The translations under genes were made by a program, and so were the position numbers. From Deltaproteobacteria bacterium UBA2385 (GTDB lineage: Bacteria; Myxococcota_A; UBA796; UBA2385), in the NCBI GenBank assembly GCA_002343455.1, contig DDSR01000290.1, positions 1 to 22,859 of the forward strand: a DNA stretch of 22,859 nt. The letters run 5' to 3'. Below are positions 15,707 through 22,859 of the stretch, piece by piece. Positions within the stretch are counted from its first letter, which is position 1; each line of letters begins with the position of its first letter. Under the pieces are notes generated by a model. That model had not been told where the DNA came from. It saw nothing but the letters and a program-made list of their open reading frames with translations, and searched no databases.

Positions 15707-16648
15707 GTGACCATGACCTTCGAACAAGAGCAGGAGCTCGCCCTGGCCATCCGCCGCGCCGAGACCGCCACCCGCGAGGCCCTGGCCGGCGTCGACGCCG
15801 CCGAGGCCATCGTCCGTCGGCGGCCCAGCCGTCGGGAGCGCACCCGCGCCGGGGCGCTGGACCGCCTGGACGAGGCCCTGGAGGCCGCTCGGGTGGCCGC
15901 CAAGGCCAACCCCGAGCTGCGCGAGAACGTGCGGGAGGCCTCCGCCCAGTGGGCCGAGGCCGAGAAGTACCGCTGGGAGCTGGCGATGTCCGCCCGTCGG
16001 GTGGCGCGGGGCGAGGCCCGCAAGCTCTCCTGCTCGCTGCTGGGCGAGGACGATCTCGTGCAGGAGGGCTACATCGGCCTGCTGCGCGCCGCCCGCCGCT
16101 TCGACCCCGATCGCGGCATCCGCTTCAGCACCTACGCCCGCTGGTGGGTTCGGGCCCAGATGACGCGCGCCCTGGAGACCAGCGGCCGGACCGTGCGCCT
16201 GCCGGGCGGGGCCGTGGAGCAGATCCGCAACCTGCGCAAGGCGGCCGAGCGCTTCGAGGCCGAGGGCATCGAGTACGACCTCTCCGACCTCGCCCAGGAG
16301 GTGGGCCTGGAGGAGAAGCGGGTGGAGTTCCTGCTGCGCCAGGGCGGCGTCGTCTCCCTCGATCAGCCCGACGACGACGGCCTGACCGTGCTCGACCGCA
16401 CGGCCACCGAGCACCGGATGCACGATCCGGCCGAGGTCAGCCTGCGCAAGGAGGCCCTGGGCAAGATGCAGGACCAGTTCACCACCCTGCTCGACGAGCG
16501 CGAGCAGTACATCCTGACCCACCACTACGGCCTGGAGAGCGGCAGCCCGCGGACCATGGCCGAAATCGGCAAGGACATCGGCCTCTCCCGTGAGCGGGTG
16601 CGGCAGATCGAGGTGGGCGCGCTGAGCCGGCTGCGCGCCACCCTGTAG
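15707..16648 (+). CDS. RNA polymerase sigma factor, sigma-70 family (alternative, RpoD/RpoH-like)
   Basis: Directs RNA polymerase to a promoter subset. The 313-residue protein lacks a normal region 1. It starts with about 90 residues of charged helix ([39 protein letters not shown]). Region 2 follows at about 114-157 ([23 protein letters not shown] and [17 protein letters not shown]), then GRTVRLPGG, region 3 (about 175-240), and region 4 with the [20 protein letters not shown] near the C-terminus. GGAG is 6 bp before the GTG at 15707; ATG 15713 is the alternative. Region 2.4 ([15 protein letters not shown]) is unlike housekeeping RpoD, so promoter specificity is probably different. No anti-sigma gene is adjacent. 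The following gene converges with a 15-bp gap. Confidence 0.88.
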   Translation: MTMTFEQEQELALAIRRAETATREALAGVDAAEAIVRRRPSRRERTRAGALDRLDEALEAARVAAKANPELRENVREASAQWAEAEKYRWELAMSARRVARGEARKLSCSLLGEDDLVQEGYIGLLRAARRFDPDRGIRFSTYARWWVRAQMTRALETSGRTVRLPGGAVEQIRNLRKAAERFEAEGIEYDLSDLAQEVGLEEKRVEFLLRQGGVVSLDQPDDDGLTVLDRTATEHRMHDPAEVSLRKEALGKMQDQFTTLLDEREQYILTHHYGLESGSPRTMAEIGKDIGLSRERVRQIEVGALSRLRATL

Positions 16649-16663
16649 CGCGGGCGGGGGCGC

Positions 16664-17251
16664 TCAGAACTGCGGGGTCAGCTGCACGGACTCGACGGTG
16701 GCGTGGTCGCCGTTGGCCGTGAAGCGAGCCAGCTGGACGGTGCCGGCCCCGATGGCGATGACGGCGAGCCCCACCTCGGGGATCATGGTGGCCGGCTCGA
16801 CGACGATCTCCCGGCCGTCGGGCAGGCCCAGGATGGCCCGCGGCGGCTGCGCGTTGGGGACGGTGGCGACGAGGCGGACGGCCCAGGAGAGGCCCTTCAC
16901 CGAGGGCGCGGCGGCGGCGGAGGGGGTCGCGGTGCCCGATGTGTGCGCCGCCTGTGCGTCGGGCGAGCTGGGCTCCGGATCGGTCGGGGGCTCGGGCTCG
17001 ACCGGCGGAAGGGCCTCGGGCGCCATCGCCTGCAGCTCCTCGAAGCTGATGGACTGGGGCTCCTCGAAGTCCGCGAAGCGCGGATCCGCCGGCGCAGCCG
17101 CCTCCTCCGCGCCGACGACGACGCTGGGACGCACCGTGGCCGGCGCGAAAGGGTTGGAGGAGGGCGTCATCGGCTCGCAGGCGAGCATCGAGCCGAGGAG
17201 GAGCGAGCCGAGCAGGACGCGGAGCGGGATGGAGGTCATGGGCGAGAGCAT
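16664..17251 (-). CDS. Proline-rich lipoprotein with GspC/PilP-like C-terminal domain
   Basis: 195-residue exported lipoprotein: signal peptide MLSPMTSIPLRVLLGSLLLGSMLAC with lipobox MLAC (C25), then a Pro/Ala/Glu-rich flexible linker to about residue 118. The compact end is WAVRLVATVPNAQPPRAILGLPDGREIVVEP, IPEVGLAVIAIGAGTVQLARF, ending VQLTPQF. The strand pattern and phrases such as PPRAILGLPDGR resemble the homology region of GspC and PilP, which link inner-membrane platforms to secretins. No other type II secretion or type IV pilus gene is in the window, so this remains a resemblance. ATG 17251 is preferred (AAGAG upstream); ATG 17239 is possible. A three-copy 17-bp repeat lies 13 bp before the start. 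Confidence 0.7.
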   Translation of the reverse strand: MLSPMTSIPLRVLLGSLLLGSMLACEPMTPSSNPFAPATVRPSVVVGAEEAAAPADPRFADFEEPQSISFEELQAMAPEALPPVEPEPPTDPEPSSPDAQAAHTSGTATPSAAAAPSVKGLSWAVRLVATVPNAQPPRAILGLPDGREIVVEPATMIPEVGLAVIAIGAGTVQLARFTANGDHATVESVQLTPQF

Positions 17252-17263
17252 AACGCTCTTGCG

Positions 17264-17314
17264 CGCCCTCCCGACGGCTGCGCCCTCCCGACGGCTGCGC
17301 CCTCCCGACGGCTG
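17264..17314. repeat. 17-bp tandem repeat, three perfect copies
   Basis: Unit CGCCCTCCCGACGGCTG is repeated exactly at 17264-17280, 17281-17297 and 17298-17314. It lies in the 126-bp gap between the divergent lipoprotein and methyltransferase genes. On the minus strand each unit carries a purine-rich GGGAGGG, and the array ends 13 bp before the lipoprotein start, so it lies in its leader or promoter. Confidence 0.92.
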
Positions 17315-17377
17315 CGCTGCCGCTGCGAGGACGGCAGCTGCGGCGAGGAGGGGAGCGGCGTGCTACCCGGCCCCGTG

Positions 17378-18427
17378 ATGGACGAGCCGACCACCGCCGA
17401 GCCCGAAAGCGTTGGGCGCTGCCAGGTCCACGCCGGCTGCCGGGGTGACGCCGCCGGCCTGCGAGCCCTGGACGAGCAGCGCCGTCGGCGGCTCTCGGTG
17501 CTGGGCATGGCCCTGGGCGTCGAGCTCCCGATGCCCCCCCCGGCCCCCCCCGGCCGCGCGCGGGTCGGCCTGCGCCCGCTGCCCGACGGTCGGCTCGGCC
17601 AGGCGCTGCCCGGCAGCCACGACCTGGTCCCCCTGACCTCCTGCACGCTGCTGCACCCCCGCCTGAACCAGGCCCTGCCCGCCCTGCCACGGGTCCCCAG
17701 GGGCCTGCGCGAGGTCGAGCTGCGCACCGACGGCGAGCGCCTCGTCTTCGCCGCGCGATCGCCTCGCCCGGGGCGGGACCCCGCGCTGGCCCAGGCGCTC
17801 ACGCGCCTCGCCGAGGAGCACGGGGAGGGCCTCTTCGACGGCCTCGCCCTGGACGGCCGGACCCTCTGGGGAGAGGCCGAGGTGCGCTTCGAGGTCGAGG
17901 GCATCACCCACCGCCTGGGACCCGAGACCTTCTTCCAGGTCCACCCGGAGGTCAACCGGCAGGTGGTCGCCGCCGTCGTCCAGGCGGTGCGCGCGGCCGA
18001 AGCCAGCGCCGTGCTGGACCTCTACGCCGGCTGCGGCAACCTGGGCCTGCCCCTCGCCCGGGCCGGGCTGGCCCTGACCATGATCGAGAGCGCCGCCTCC
18101 TCGGTTGCCGACGCCCGCCGCACGGCCGCGGCCCACGGCCTGACCGTCGACATCCGCGCCGGGGACGCCGGGGCCTTCAAGGCCGGCCAGGCCTTCTTCG
18201 ACGCCGTCGTGCTCGACCCGCCCCGCGCCGGCGCCCCCGGCGTGCTCGCCCAGCTGGTGCTCACCCGCCCCCGGCTCATCGTCTACCTCTCCTGCACCCC
18301 CGCCCTGCTGGCCCGCGACCTGGCCCCCGCCCTGAAGAGCGGCTACCGCCTGGACCTTGTGCAAGCCTTCGACATGTTCCCGGGCACCGAGCACCTGGAG
18401 GTCCTGGCGGTGCTGCGGCGGGTATAG
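17378..18427 (+). CDS. RNA (uracil-C5)-methyltransferase, TrmA/RlmC/RlmD family
   Basis: SAM-dependent enzyme that methylates C5 of a uridine in tRNA or 23S rRNA; 349 residues, close to RlmC/TrmA and without the TRAM domain of RlmD. Visible motifs are HRLGPETFFQVHPEVNRQ, SAM motif I DLYAGCGNLGLPLA, DPPRAG, the catalytic Cys in YLSCTPALLARDL, and the general base in FPGTEHLEVLAVL. The N-terminal Fe-S region is C15-x5-C21-x2-D24 with a partner Cys at C89 (LTSCTLLHP). The third cluster Cys of RlmC/RlmD is therefore replaced by Asp. ATG 17378 is chosen, with GTG 17375 directly before it; the open frame further upstream is a shadow of the lipoprotein gene. No strong Shine-Dalgarno is visible. The exact target uridine is not decidable here. 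Confidence 0.85.
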   Translation: MDEPTTAEPESVGRCQVHAGCRGDAAGLRALDEQRRRRLSVLGMALGVELPMPPPAPPGRARVGLRPLPDGRLGQALPGSHDLVPLTSCTLLHPRLNQALPALPRVPRGLREVELRTDGERLVFAARSPRPGRDPALAQALTRLAEEHGEGLFDGLALDGRTLWGEAEVRFEVEGITHRLGPETFFQVHPEVNRQVVAAVVQAVRAAEASAVLDLYAGCGNLGLPLARAGLALTMIESAASSVADARRTAAAHGLTVDIRAGDAGAFKAGQAFFDAVVLDPPRAGAPGVLAQLVLTRPRLIVYLSCTPALLARDLAPALKSGYRLDLVQAFDMFPGTEHLEVLAVLRRV

Positions 18428-18438
18428 GACGCGCGAGG

Positions 18439-19785
18439 CTACGGCTGGAGCTCCAGCAGCCCGATCTGGCCGCTGTTCTCGCCGGTGCCGGCGTACCAGA
18501 AGCGCCAGGTGTCTCCTTCCACCTCGACGAAGGCCTCCTGCGTCCCGAAGGAGTTCCAGGCGGGCGAGGCCTGCACGGGGATGATCGGCGCGTCGTGGGC
18601 CGTCCAGCGGACGCCGTCGTTGCTGGCGGCCCAGCCGACCTGGTAGCAGCCCTGCCCGCAGCCGCTGTAGCTCATCTGGTAGAGGCCGCCCTCGTAGACG
18701 ACCTCGGGCGACTTGACGGTGCGGCGGTCCCAGCTGCCGGGCAGCCCCGAGAAGACCGGGCCCCGGCAGTAGCGTTGAAACTTCGTGCCGTCGCTGGAGA
18801 GGGCGTAGCCGACCTGCAGGGTGCCCGAGGCGTACCACATCTCGAAGACCCGGCTGGCGCCCATGAGGTTGTCCAGGCGGTCGACCTCGCGCAGGAGCAC
18901 GCTGGGGTGGGCCACCCCGCCCCCGTCGAAGTCCTCGTCGAGGCCGGTCGGCGCCAGCACTGGCTCGTCCAGGGCCCGCTCGAAGTCAAAGCCGTCGGTC
19001 GAGGTGGCCAGCCCGATGGAGAGGCTGCCGTCCACGGCGGCGCGACCGTTGTAGTAGAGCCAGACCTCGCCGTCGACGAGCAGGGCCTCGGGCGTGTTCT
19101 GGGCGTAGTAGTCCCAGTCGCCTTCCTGAGCGCCGGTCGAGGCCGCGGTCAGGATGGGGTTGCCCTCGTAGCGGCGCCAGGGGCCGTCGCCCTCCCGGCT
19201 GGCGACGCCGAGCGAGAAGTCCACCTTGGAGGTGCCGGCGTAGTAGAGCAGGCGGGTGTCGCCCAAGGTGACGGTGCTGGGGGCCAGCACGCTGAGGGCG
19301 TCCCACTCGCCGGGGTCGACCTCGAGCTGCGGCGGGGCGGTGAGCTGCTCCTCGCTGAAAGACGGGACCCAGGGCAGCGCGAGCGGGGGCTCCGGGTCCC
19401 GGTCGAGGCCCCAGGCCCAGCCGAAAGGGTGCACGAGCACGTCCACCGCAGGCCGCTCGACGCGGTCGTCGAGGTGCAGGACCAGCGAGTGCAGGCCGGG
19501 GCTCAGCCCGGCGAAACAGGCGCTGCCCTGGCCGTCGGCGCCGAGCTGGCCCTGGACCTCCAGGAAGCCGTCCCGGTCGCTCTCCACCCGGAAGGCCGCC
19601 CCGGCGGGGCCGGTCAGGGAGGCGCAGAGCTCCTGGCACTCGTCGGCCTCGCTGACCGCGAGGGTGAAGCCTACGGGCAGGTCGACCGAGGTGGCGCCGC
19701 CGTCCCGCTCGAAGCCGCTGTCCGGGCCGGCGGGCTTGCCGGTGCAGGAGAGCAGGGCAGAGAGAGAGGCGAGCGCGGTCCACAT
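18439..19785 (-). CDS. Lipoprotein with five-bladed beta-propeller (GH43/GH32-like fold)
   Basis: 448-residue lipoprotein: signal MWTALASLSALLSC with lipobox LLSC (C14), a short N-terminal beta domain (about 35-110, with a Cys pair ECQELC), then five sequence modules of the same design. Examples are LLYYAGTSKVDFSLGVASR, VWLYYNGRAAVDGSLSIGLA, FEMWYASGTLQVGYALSSDG, YQMSYSGCGQGCYQVGWAAS and WRFWYAGTGENSGQIGLLEL. Several modules are followed by SxDGxxFxR and P-V/I-L/F. This is the pattern of five-bladed glycosidase-like propellers. Whether the three acidic catalytic residues of GH43 are present cannot be judged by eye, so it may bind rather than cleave glycans. It diverges across 79 bp from another propeller lipoprotein and converges on the methyltransferase gene (11 bp). 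Confidence 0.72.
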   Translation of the reverse strand: MWTALASLSALLSCTGKPAGPDSGFERDGGATSVDLPVGFTLAVSEADECQELCASLTGPAGAAFRVESDRDGFLEVQGQLGADGQGSACFAGLSPGLHSLVLHLDDRVERPAVDVLVHPFGWAWGLDRDPEPPLALPWVPSFSEEQLTAPPQLEVDPGEWDALSVLAPSTVTLGDTRLLYYAGTSKVDFSLGVASREGDGPWRRYEGNPILTAASTGAQEGDWDYYAQNTPEALLVDGEVWLYYNGRAAVDGSLSIGLATSTDGFDFERALDEPVLAPTGLDEDFDGGGVAHPSVLLREVDRLDNLMGASRVFEMWYASGTLQVGYALSSDGTKFQRYCRGPVFSGLPGSWDRRTVKSPEVVYEGGLYQMSYSGCGQGCYQVGWAASNDGVRWTAHDAPIIPVQASPAWNSFGTQEAFVEVEGDTWRFWYAGTGENSGQIGLLELQP

Positions 19786-19864
19786 GGGCCCGGGATATCC
19801 TGCCGGGTGCTGCGCCGGGCCGCGGCTCCCGTACCGGCCCGCGCCCCACGCCTCAGGAACGCCG

Positions 19865-22105
19865 ATGACCTCCCTCCCTCTCCTCCCTGCGCTGGGCGCC
19901 CTCGTGCTGAGCTGCTCCGGAGGCGAGGAGGAGCCCGGGGTCTGCCTCGCGCCCGAGGCCGAGCCGAGCTGGCAGGCCGTGCCCATCCCGGGCCTGCGGG
20001 AGTCCGTCTCGGGCCTGGCGACGGCCCGGGCCAGCTGGCGCTCCTCCGGCAGCGACAACCTCTACCTTCAGGACGAGGTCCGCAGCCAGATCCGCGTCCT
20101 GCGCCCGACCTGGATCCAGCCCGAGGGCGACTACTGCCTGGCCAGCAACAGCCCCCCCGAGGACTGCACCGATGGCGCCTTCTTCAGCGCGGGGCTGGTC
20201 GAGATCCCGGACGGTCGCGGGGCCTGCCTGGACGACGAGACGGGGATGCTCCAGGTGATCCAGGGCGACGGCTACCGGGTGTCGACCGTCAGCACCACCC
20301 GCCGGGACACGACCTGGGCCAGCTACAATCGGCCCTTCAGCGGCTGGACTCCCCAGCGGGACGAGGGCGAGACCCTCAGCGACGCCTGCGCCGCCCGGGG
20401 CGGTCGGGTCGCCCTCGCCGGCGGCTCGCAGCTGGTCGTCTACGACACGGAGGGCGCCGTCGAGCACCGCCTCGCCTTCCGCCAGCCGGTCGATCAGCTC
20501 AGCTGGATCGGGCTGGGCGGCCAGCTCATCGCCCGCACCAGCAACGGCGGCGTCTGGGCGCTGGACCCCACCGCGGGTCGCTCCTGGCAGCTGGCGCCCC
20601 TGGACTCGGTCCAGGAGATGGCCGTGGACGACGCCCGCGGGCGGGCCTGGCTGCTGGGCAACGACGGCGTCCTGAGCCGGCTGGAGCTGGGCCCCGATGG
20701 CCTCTACTCGGCCCGCTCGATCGAGCTCTGCGGGGAGGTCCGCGACCTGGCCGTCGACCTCGAGAGCGGGGCGCTCCACCTGCTGATGGACGAGGACGGC
20801 GGCGGCAGCGCCATCTGGGTGCTGGACGAGGACAGGGTCCGGGTCCGCATCGAGCTCCAGGAAGAGGCGATCGCGCTGCTGCCTCCGGGGCGAACCGGCC
20901 AGGCCGCCGTCCTGGTCCAGGCGGGCGCCGACGCGCAGGGCCAGGCTCTCCAGGCCACCCGCGCCTGGTGGATCCACGACCCCGCGCTCGACTTGCCTGC
21001 GCTGTCCATGTTCGTCGTGACGACCCTGGAGCAGCCCTTCACCAACGCCGAGATGGCCTGCACCCGGGCCGAGAACCCGGTCAACTTCTCGGACTATGTC
21101 GAGCAGCTCCGCGAGAACATCCCGATCGCGGCAGGCCTGGGCATGCCGATCGCGGTGGGCATCACCTGGGAGTTCCTCACCAAGGCCCGCGAGTGCGGCC
21201 TGGACGGCGTCATCGACGAGCTGGACGCGGCCGGCTTCGAGCTGGGCACGATGATCCACGCGATGCCCTGCTACTCCTGCACCGATCAGGCCGTCCCCGG
21301 CGAGAGCCCCGAGACCTGCAACGAGCTGGACGAGCACTACCAGGCGGCCGACGGGGAGGAGGCCTGCTGGCCGTCCAACCCCGACTATTGCAGCCCGGGA
21401 GACCAGCCCTGCTGGCTGAGCTGGGTAGGGGCCAAGGCGCTGGACGTGGACGAGGCCATCCCGGGCGGCAGCCGCTTCATCTTCGGGGCCGACCGCCACC
21501 GCCTGGACGGCTTCGAGTACATCTCGGAGGGCTACCGGACCTTCGCGCGGGCCGACGGGGGCCAGGGCTACGACATCACCTTCTTCCAGGGGACCTGGAT
21601 CTACCCCGAGATCACCAGCTCCGAGGACCCCCGCGGCAAGGACTCGGCCCCGCAGGACCCGGCGCTGCTCGGCACGACCTGGTTCCTGGCCGACGTCGAC
21701 TCCTGGGAGCAGGACAGCGCCTTCTCCGACCTGCTCTACATGCCCGGCAGCACCGTCGCGCTCTCCCGCCTGTACGACATGGAGCTCTCCGACCTCTCCC
21801 AGGGTCATGTCACCGACGAGTTCACCCCGATCGTCATCTCGACCGAAGACGCCGCGACGGTCGAGGCCTGGCTGGCCCGAGCGCTCACCCGGCGCGACGA
21901 GCGGCCGGGCAGCTTCTACTTCCACCTCGCCGACCTGAGCGGCTACAAGCTGCGGCCGGGCTCGGACCCCGATCGGGCGGAGCCCGAGCAGGTCCTGCTG
22001 GAGATGAAGGCGCGCATCGACGAGCGCTGGGGCGCGCAGGGACCAGGCTGGGTGGAGTGGCGGGGGCCGGTCGAGCTGCGCGAGCAGGTCGAGGCCAGCC
22101 GCTGA
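19865..22105 (+). CDS. Large lipoprotein: beta-propeller plus polysaccharide-deacetylase-like region
   Basis: 746-residue protein of no family known to me. Signal MTSLPLLPALGALVLSC has lipobox VLSC (C17), and AGGAA lies 5 bp before the ATG. Residues about 40-370 show repeating WD/NHL-like strands (GGRVALAGGSQLVVYDTEG, LIARTSNGGVWALDPTAG, GRAWLLGNDGVLSRLELG, GALHLLMDEDGGGSAIWVLD). After about 375 the pattern becomes alpha/beta: LSMFVVTTLEQPF, PIAVGITWEFL, LDAAGFELGTMIHAMPCYSC, SRFIFGADRHRLDGF, YDITFFQGTWIYPE, and GSFYFHLADLSGY. This resembles the NodB-type deacetylase barrel, with FELGTMIHAM where GHEIxxHxxSH would be; the canonical metal Asp pair is not obvious. Cys-rich loops suggest disulfides. 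It may act on extracellular glycan with the divergent propeller lipoprotein. Confidence 0.72.
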   Translation: MTSLPLLPALGALVLSCSGGEEEPGVCLAPEAEPSWQAVPIPGLRESVSGLATARASWRSSGSDNLYLQDEVRSQIRVLRPTWIQPEGDYCLASNSPPEDCTDGAFFSAGLVEIPDGRGACLDDETGMLQVIQGDGYRVSTVSTTRRDTTWASYNRPFSGWTPQRDEGETLSDACAARGGRVALAGGSQLVVYDTEGAVEHRLAFRQPVDQLSWIGLGGQLIARTSNGGVWALDPTAGRSWQLAPLDSVQEMAVDDARGRAWLLGNDGVLSRLELGPDGLYSARSIELCGEVRDLAVDLESGALHLLMDEDGGGSAIWVLDEDRVRVRIELQEEAIALLPPGRTGQAAVLVQAGADAQGQALQATRAWWIHDPALDLPALSMFVVTTLEQPFTNAEMACTRAENPVNFSDYVEQLRENIPIAAGLGMPIAVGITWEFLTKARECGLDGVIDELDAAGFELGTMIHAMPCYSCTDQAVPGESPETCNELDEHYQAADGEEACWPSNPDYCSPGDQPCWLSWVGAKALDVDEAIPGGSRFIFGADRHRLDGFEYISEGYRTFARADGGQGYDITFFQGTWIYPEITSSEDPRGKDSAPQDPALLGTTWFLADVDSWEQDSAFSDLLYMPGSTVALSRLYDMELSDLSQGHVTDEFTPIVISTEDAATVEAWLARALTRRDERPGSFYFHLADLSGYKLRPGSDPDRAEPEQVLLEMKARIDERWGAQGPGWVEWRGPVELREQVEASR

Positions 22106-22108
22106 AGC

Positions 22109-22537
22109 TCAGCTCGCGGCGCCCATCAGGCGGATGTTGGGCCCCTCCACCGACGAGAGCCGGGTGCTGGCGGCCCAGGTGGCGAAGCCGGCGTTGAGCA
22201 CGCTGAAGGCCGGGTGCAGCGGGCAGGGGTTGTCGGGATCGCAGTTGCCGAAGCCGAAGGCGCAGCGGGCCGCGTCCAGCTCGAAGTCGGTGGCCTCGAG
22301 CACCTGCAGCAGGGTGATCTCCTCGGGGGGGCGAGAGAGGCGAAAGCCGCCCCCGTGGCCGCGCTGCGCCTGGACCAGCCCGGCCGTGACCATCCGCCGC
22401 ATGACCTTGGAGACGTAGTGGAAGGGGATGTGGGCCTGCTCGGAGATCTCGGCGGCCGTGATCCGGGTGTCCGGCCAGCGGATCGCCAGGACCGCCATGC
22501 CTCGCAGCGCGTACTCGGAGGTCTGGTTGATGAGCAT
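22109..22537 (-). CDS. Rrf2-family Fe-S transcriptional regulator (IscR/NsrR-like)
   Basis: 142-residue winged-helix DNA-binding regulator sensing Fe-S status, redox stress or NO. It starts MLINQTSEYALRGMAVLA, has the HTH at about 27-52 (ITAAEISEQAHIPFHYVSKVMRRMVTAG, abridged here as AAEISEQAHIPFHYV), then GHGGGFRLSRP and ITLLQVLEAT. The cluster ligands are C92, C99 and C105 with H108 in NPCPLH, matching the IscR C92/C98/C104/H107 pattern with one extra residue. A Fe-S-bound state is therefore expected. It converges on the propeller lipoprotein (3-bp gap) and diverges from fabH across 104 bp, so regulation of itself and of fabH from that gap is a reasonable inference. No isc/suf genes are in view. 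Confidence 0.92.
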   Translation of the reverse strand: MLINQTSEYALRGMAVLAIRWPDTRITAAEISEQAHIPFHYVSKVMRRMVTAGLVQAQRGHGGGFRLSRPPEEITLLQVLEATDFELDAARCAFGFGNCDPDNPCPLHPAFSVLNAGFATWAASTRLSSVEGPNIRLMGAAS

Positions 22538-22574
22538 CGAAGGCGCCTCGTGGACTTCGTCCTAACTCGTTGCC

Positions 22575-22584
22575 GTGGCCACGA
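22575..22584. promoter_or_regulatory. Palindrome in the rrf2-fabH gap, possible operator
   Basis: CGTGGCCACG is a perfect 10-bp palindrome midway between the divergent Rrf2 and fabH starts. CTCGTGG at 22547-22553 and CCACGAG at 22580-22586 also form an inverted pair. It does not match the AT-rich IscR type 1 consensus, so this is only a candidate site. Confidence 0.25.
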
Positions 22585-22641
22585 GGGACCGTGGCGACAC
22601 CGGGAGGGACCACTTAGGCAAGGGGCCCACCAGGAGCCCCC

Positions 22642-22859
22642 ATGCGCAACGCCACCATCTCCGGCACCGGCAGCTACGTCCCTCCGCGGGTCGTCACCAA
22701 CGACGACCTGGTGAGCCAGTACGGCATCGACACCAGCCACGAGTGGGTCCACCGCCGGACGGGCATCAACGAGCGCCGCTTCGCGGACGAGGGCGTGGGC
22801 AGCGCCGAGCTGGGCGAGCACGCGGCCCGGCGGGCCCTGGAAGCGGCGGGCCTCGAGCC
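22642..22859 (+). CDS. fabH: 3-oxoacyl-ACP synthase III (KAS III), 5' part only
   Basis: Starts fatty-acid chains by condensing acyl-CoA with malonyl-ACP in the cytoplasm. The first 72 codons are present before the window ends. They read MRNATISGTGSYVPPRVVTN, then DDLV, IDTSHEWVHRRTGINERRFA (family hallmark D-T-S-x-E-W-I/V-x-x-R-T-G-I-x-x-R-R) and AAxRALEAAGLE. The catalytic Cys-His-Asn lie beyond the edge. AGGAG sits 5 bp before the ATG at 22642. Homologues also prime secondary metabolites, so a FabH paralogue is possible. Confidence 0.9.
   Translation, partial: MRNATISGTGSYVPPRVVTNDDLVSQYGIDTSHEWVHRRTGINERRFADEGVGSAELGEHAARRALEAAGLE

Noticed and set aside
18595..22197. 1200-codon plus-strand ORF
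   Set aside because: It spans two real genes on opposite strands and is open only because of GC bias; the translation is Gly/Arg/Pro-rich without motifs.

Overview
The window is very GC-rich, densely coded bacterial DNA with short intergenic gaps and frequent strand switches. Its gene content points to a delta-proteobacterial lineage, most likely Myxococcota: a membrane Ser/Thr kinase with an HRDISPSN catalytic loop and PEGA repeats, a second PEGA protein, many lipoproteins, an Ala/Glu/Arg plus Ser/Arg low-complexity outer-membrane protein, and AP-superfamily enzymes ending in ALGY tails. This placement is an inference from protein families, with no rRNA or marker gene to confirm it. I saw no rRNA, tRNA, CRISPR array, phage or complete IS. 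No stretch longer than about 220 bp lacks a gene.

Left part (1-7.6 kb, all minus strand). A secreted S46 dipeptidyl-peptidase lies between REP palindromes. Next to it is a REP-associated tyrosine transposase (RAYT) with REP copies on both sides, one REP inside its first codons and one degenerate REP inside its coding region. Upstream is a tightly overlapping three-gene envelope operon: a polytopic sulfatase-like AP-superfamily protein, an LpxL/HtrB-like acyltransferase and a membrane-anchored type I phosphodiesterase.

Middle (7.8-14.7 kb). A plus-strand surface protein (TolA-like helix, Ser/Arg tract, beta-barrel-like end) converges on a radical SAM/SPASM protein. A small Cys-rich lipoprotein gene diverges from the latter. 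Then come the PEGA Ser/Thr kinase, with a good sigma70-type promoter, and a convergent periplasmic PEGA/TPR-like protein.

Right part (14.7-22.9 kb). MepA-type murein endopeptidase, an alternative sigma-70 family factor preceded by the only AT-rich promoter pocket of the window, a Pro-rich lipoprotein with a GspC/PilP-like end, a TrmA/RlmC-type uracil methyltransferase, a divergent pair of beta-propeller lipoproteins, an Rrf2/IscR-type Fe-S regulator, and the start of fabH running off the window.

Most genes serve the cell envelope: lipid or glycan modification, murein cleavage, surface lipoproteins and membrane signalling. The clearest non-standard structure is the RAYT/REP module. Two three-copy tandem repeats (24 bp and 17 bp) sit in divergent promoter regions. 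The least described functional units are the three-gene envelope operon and the propeller-lipoprotein pair.
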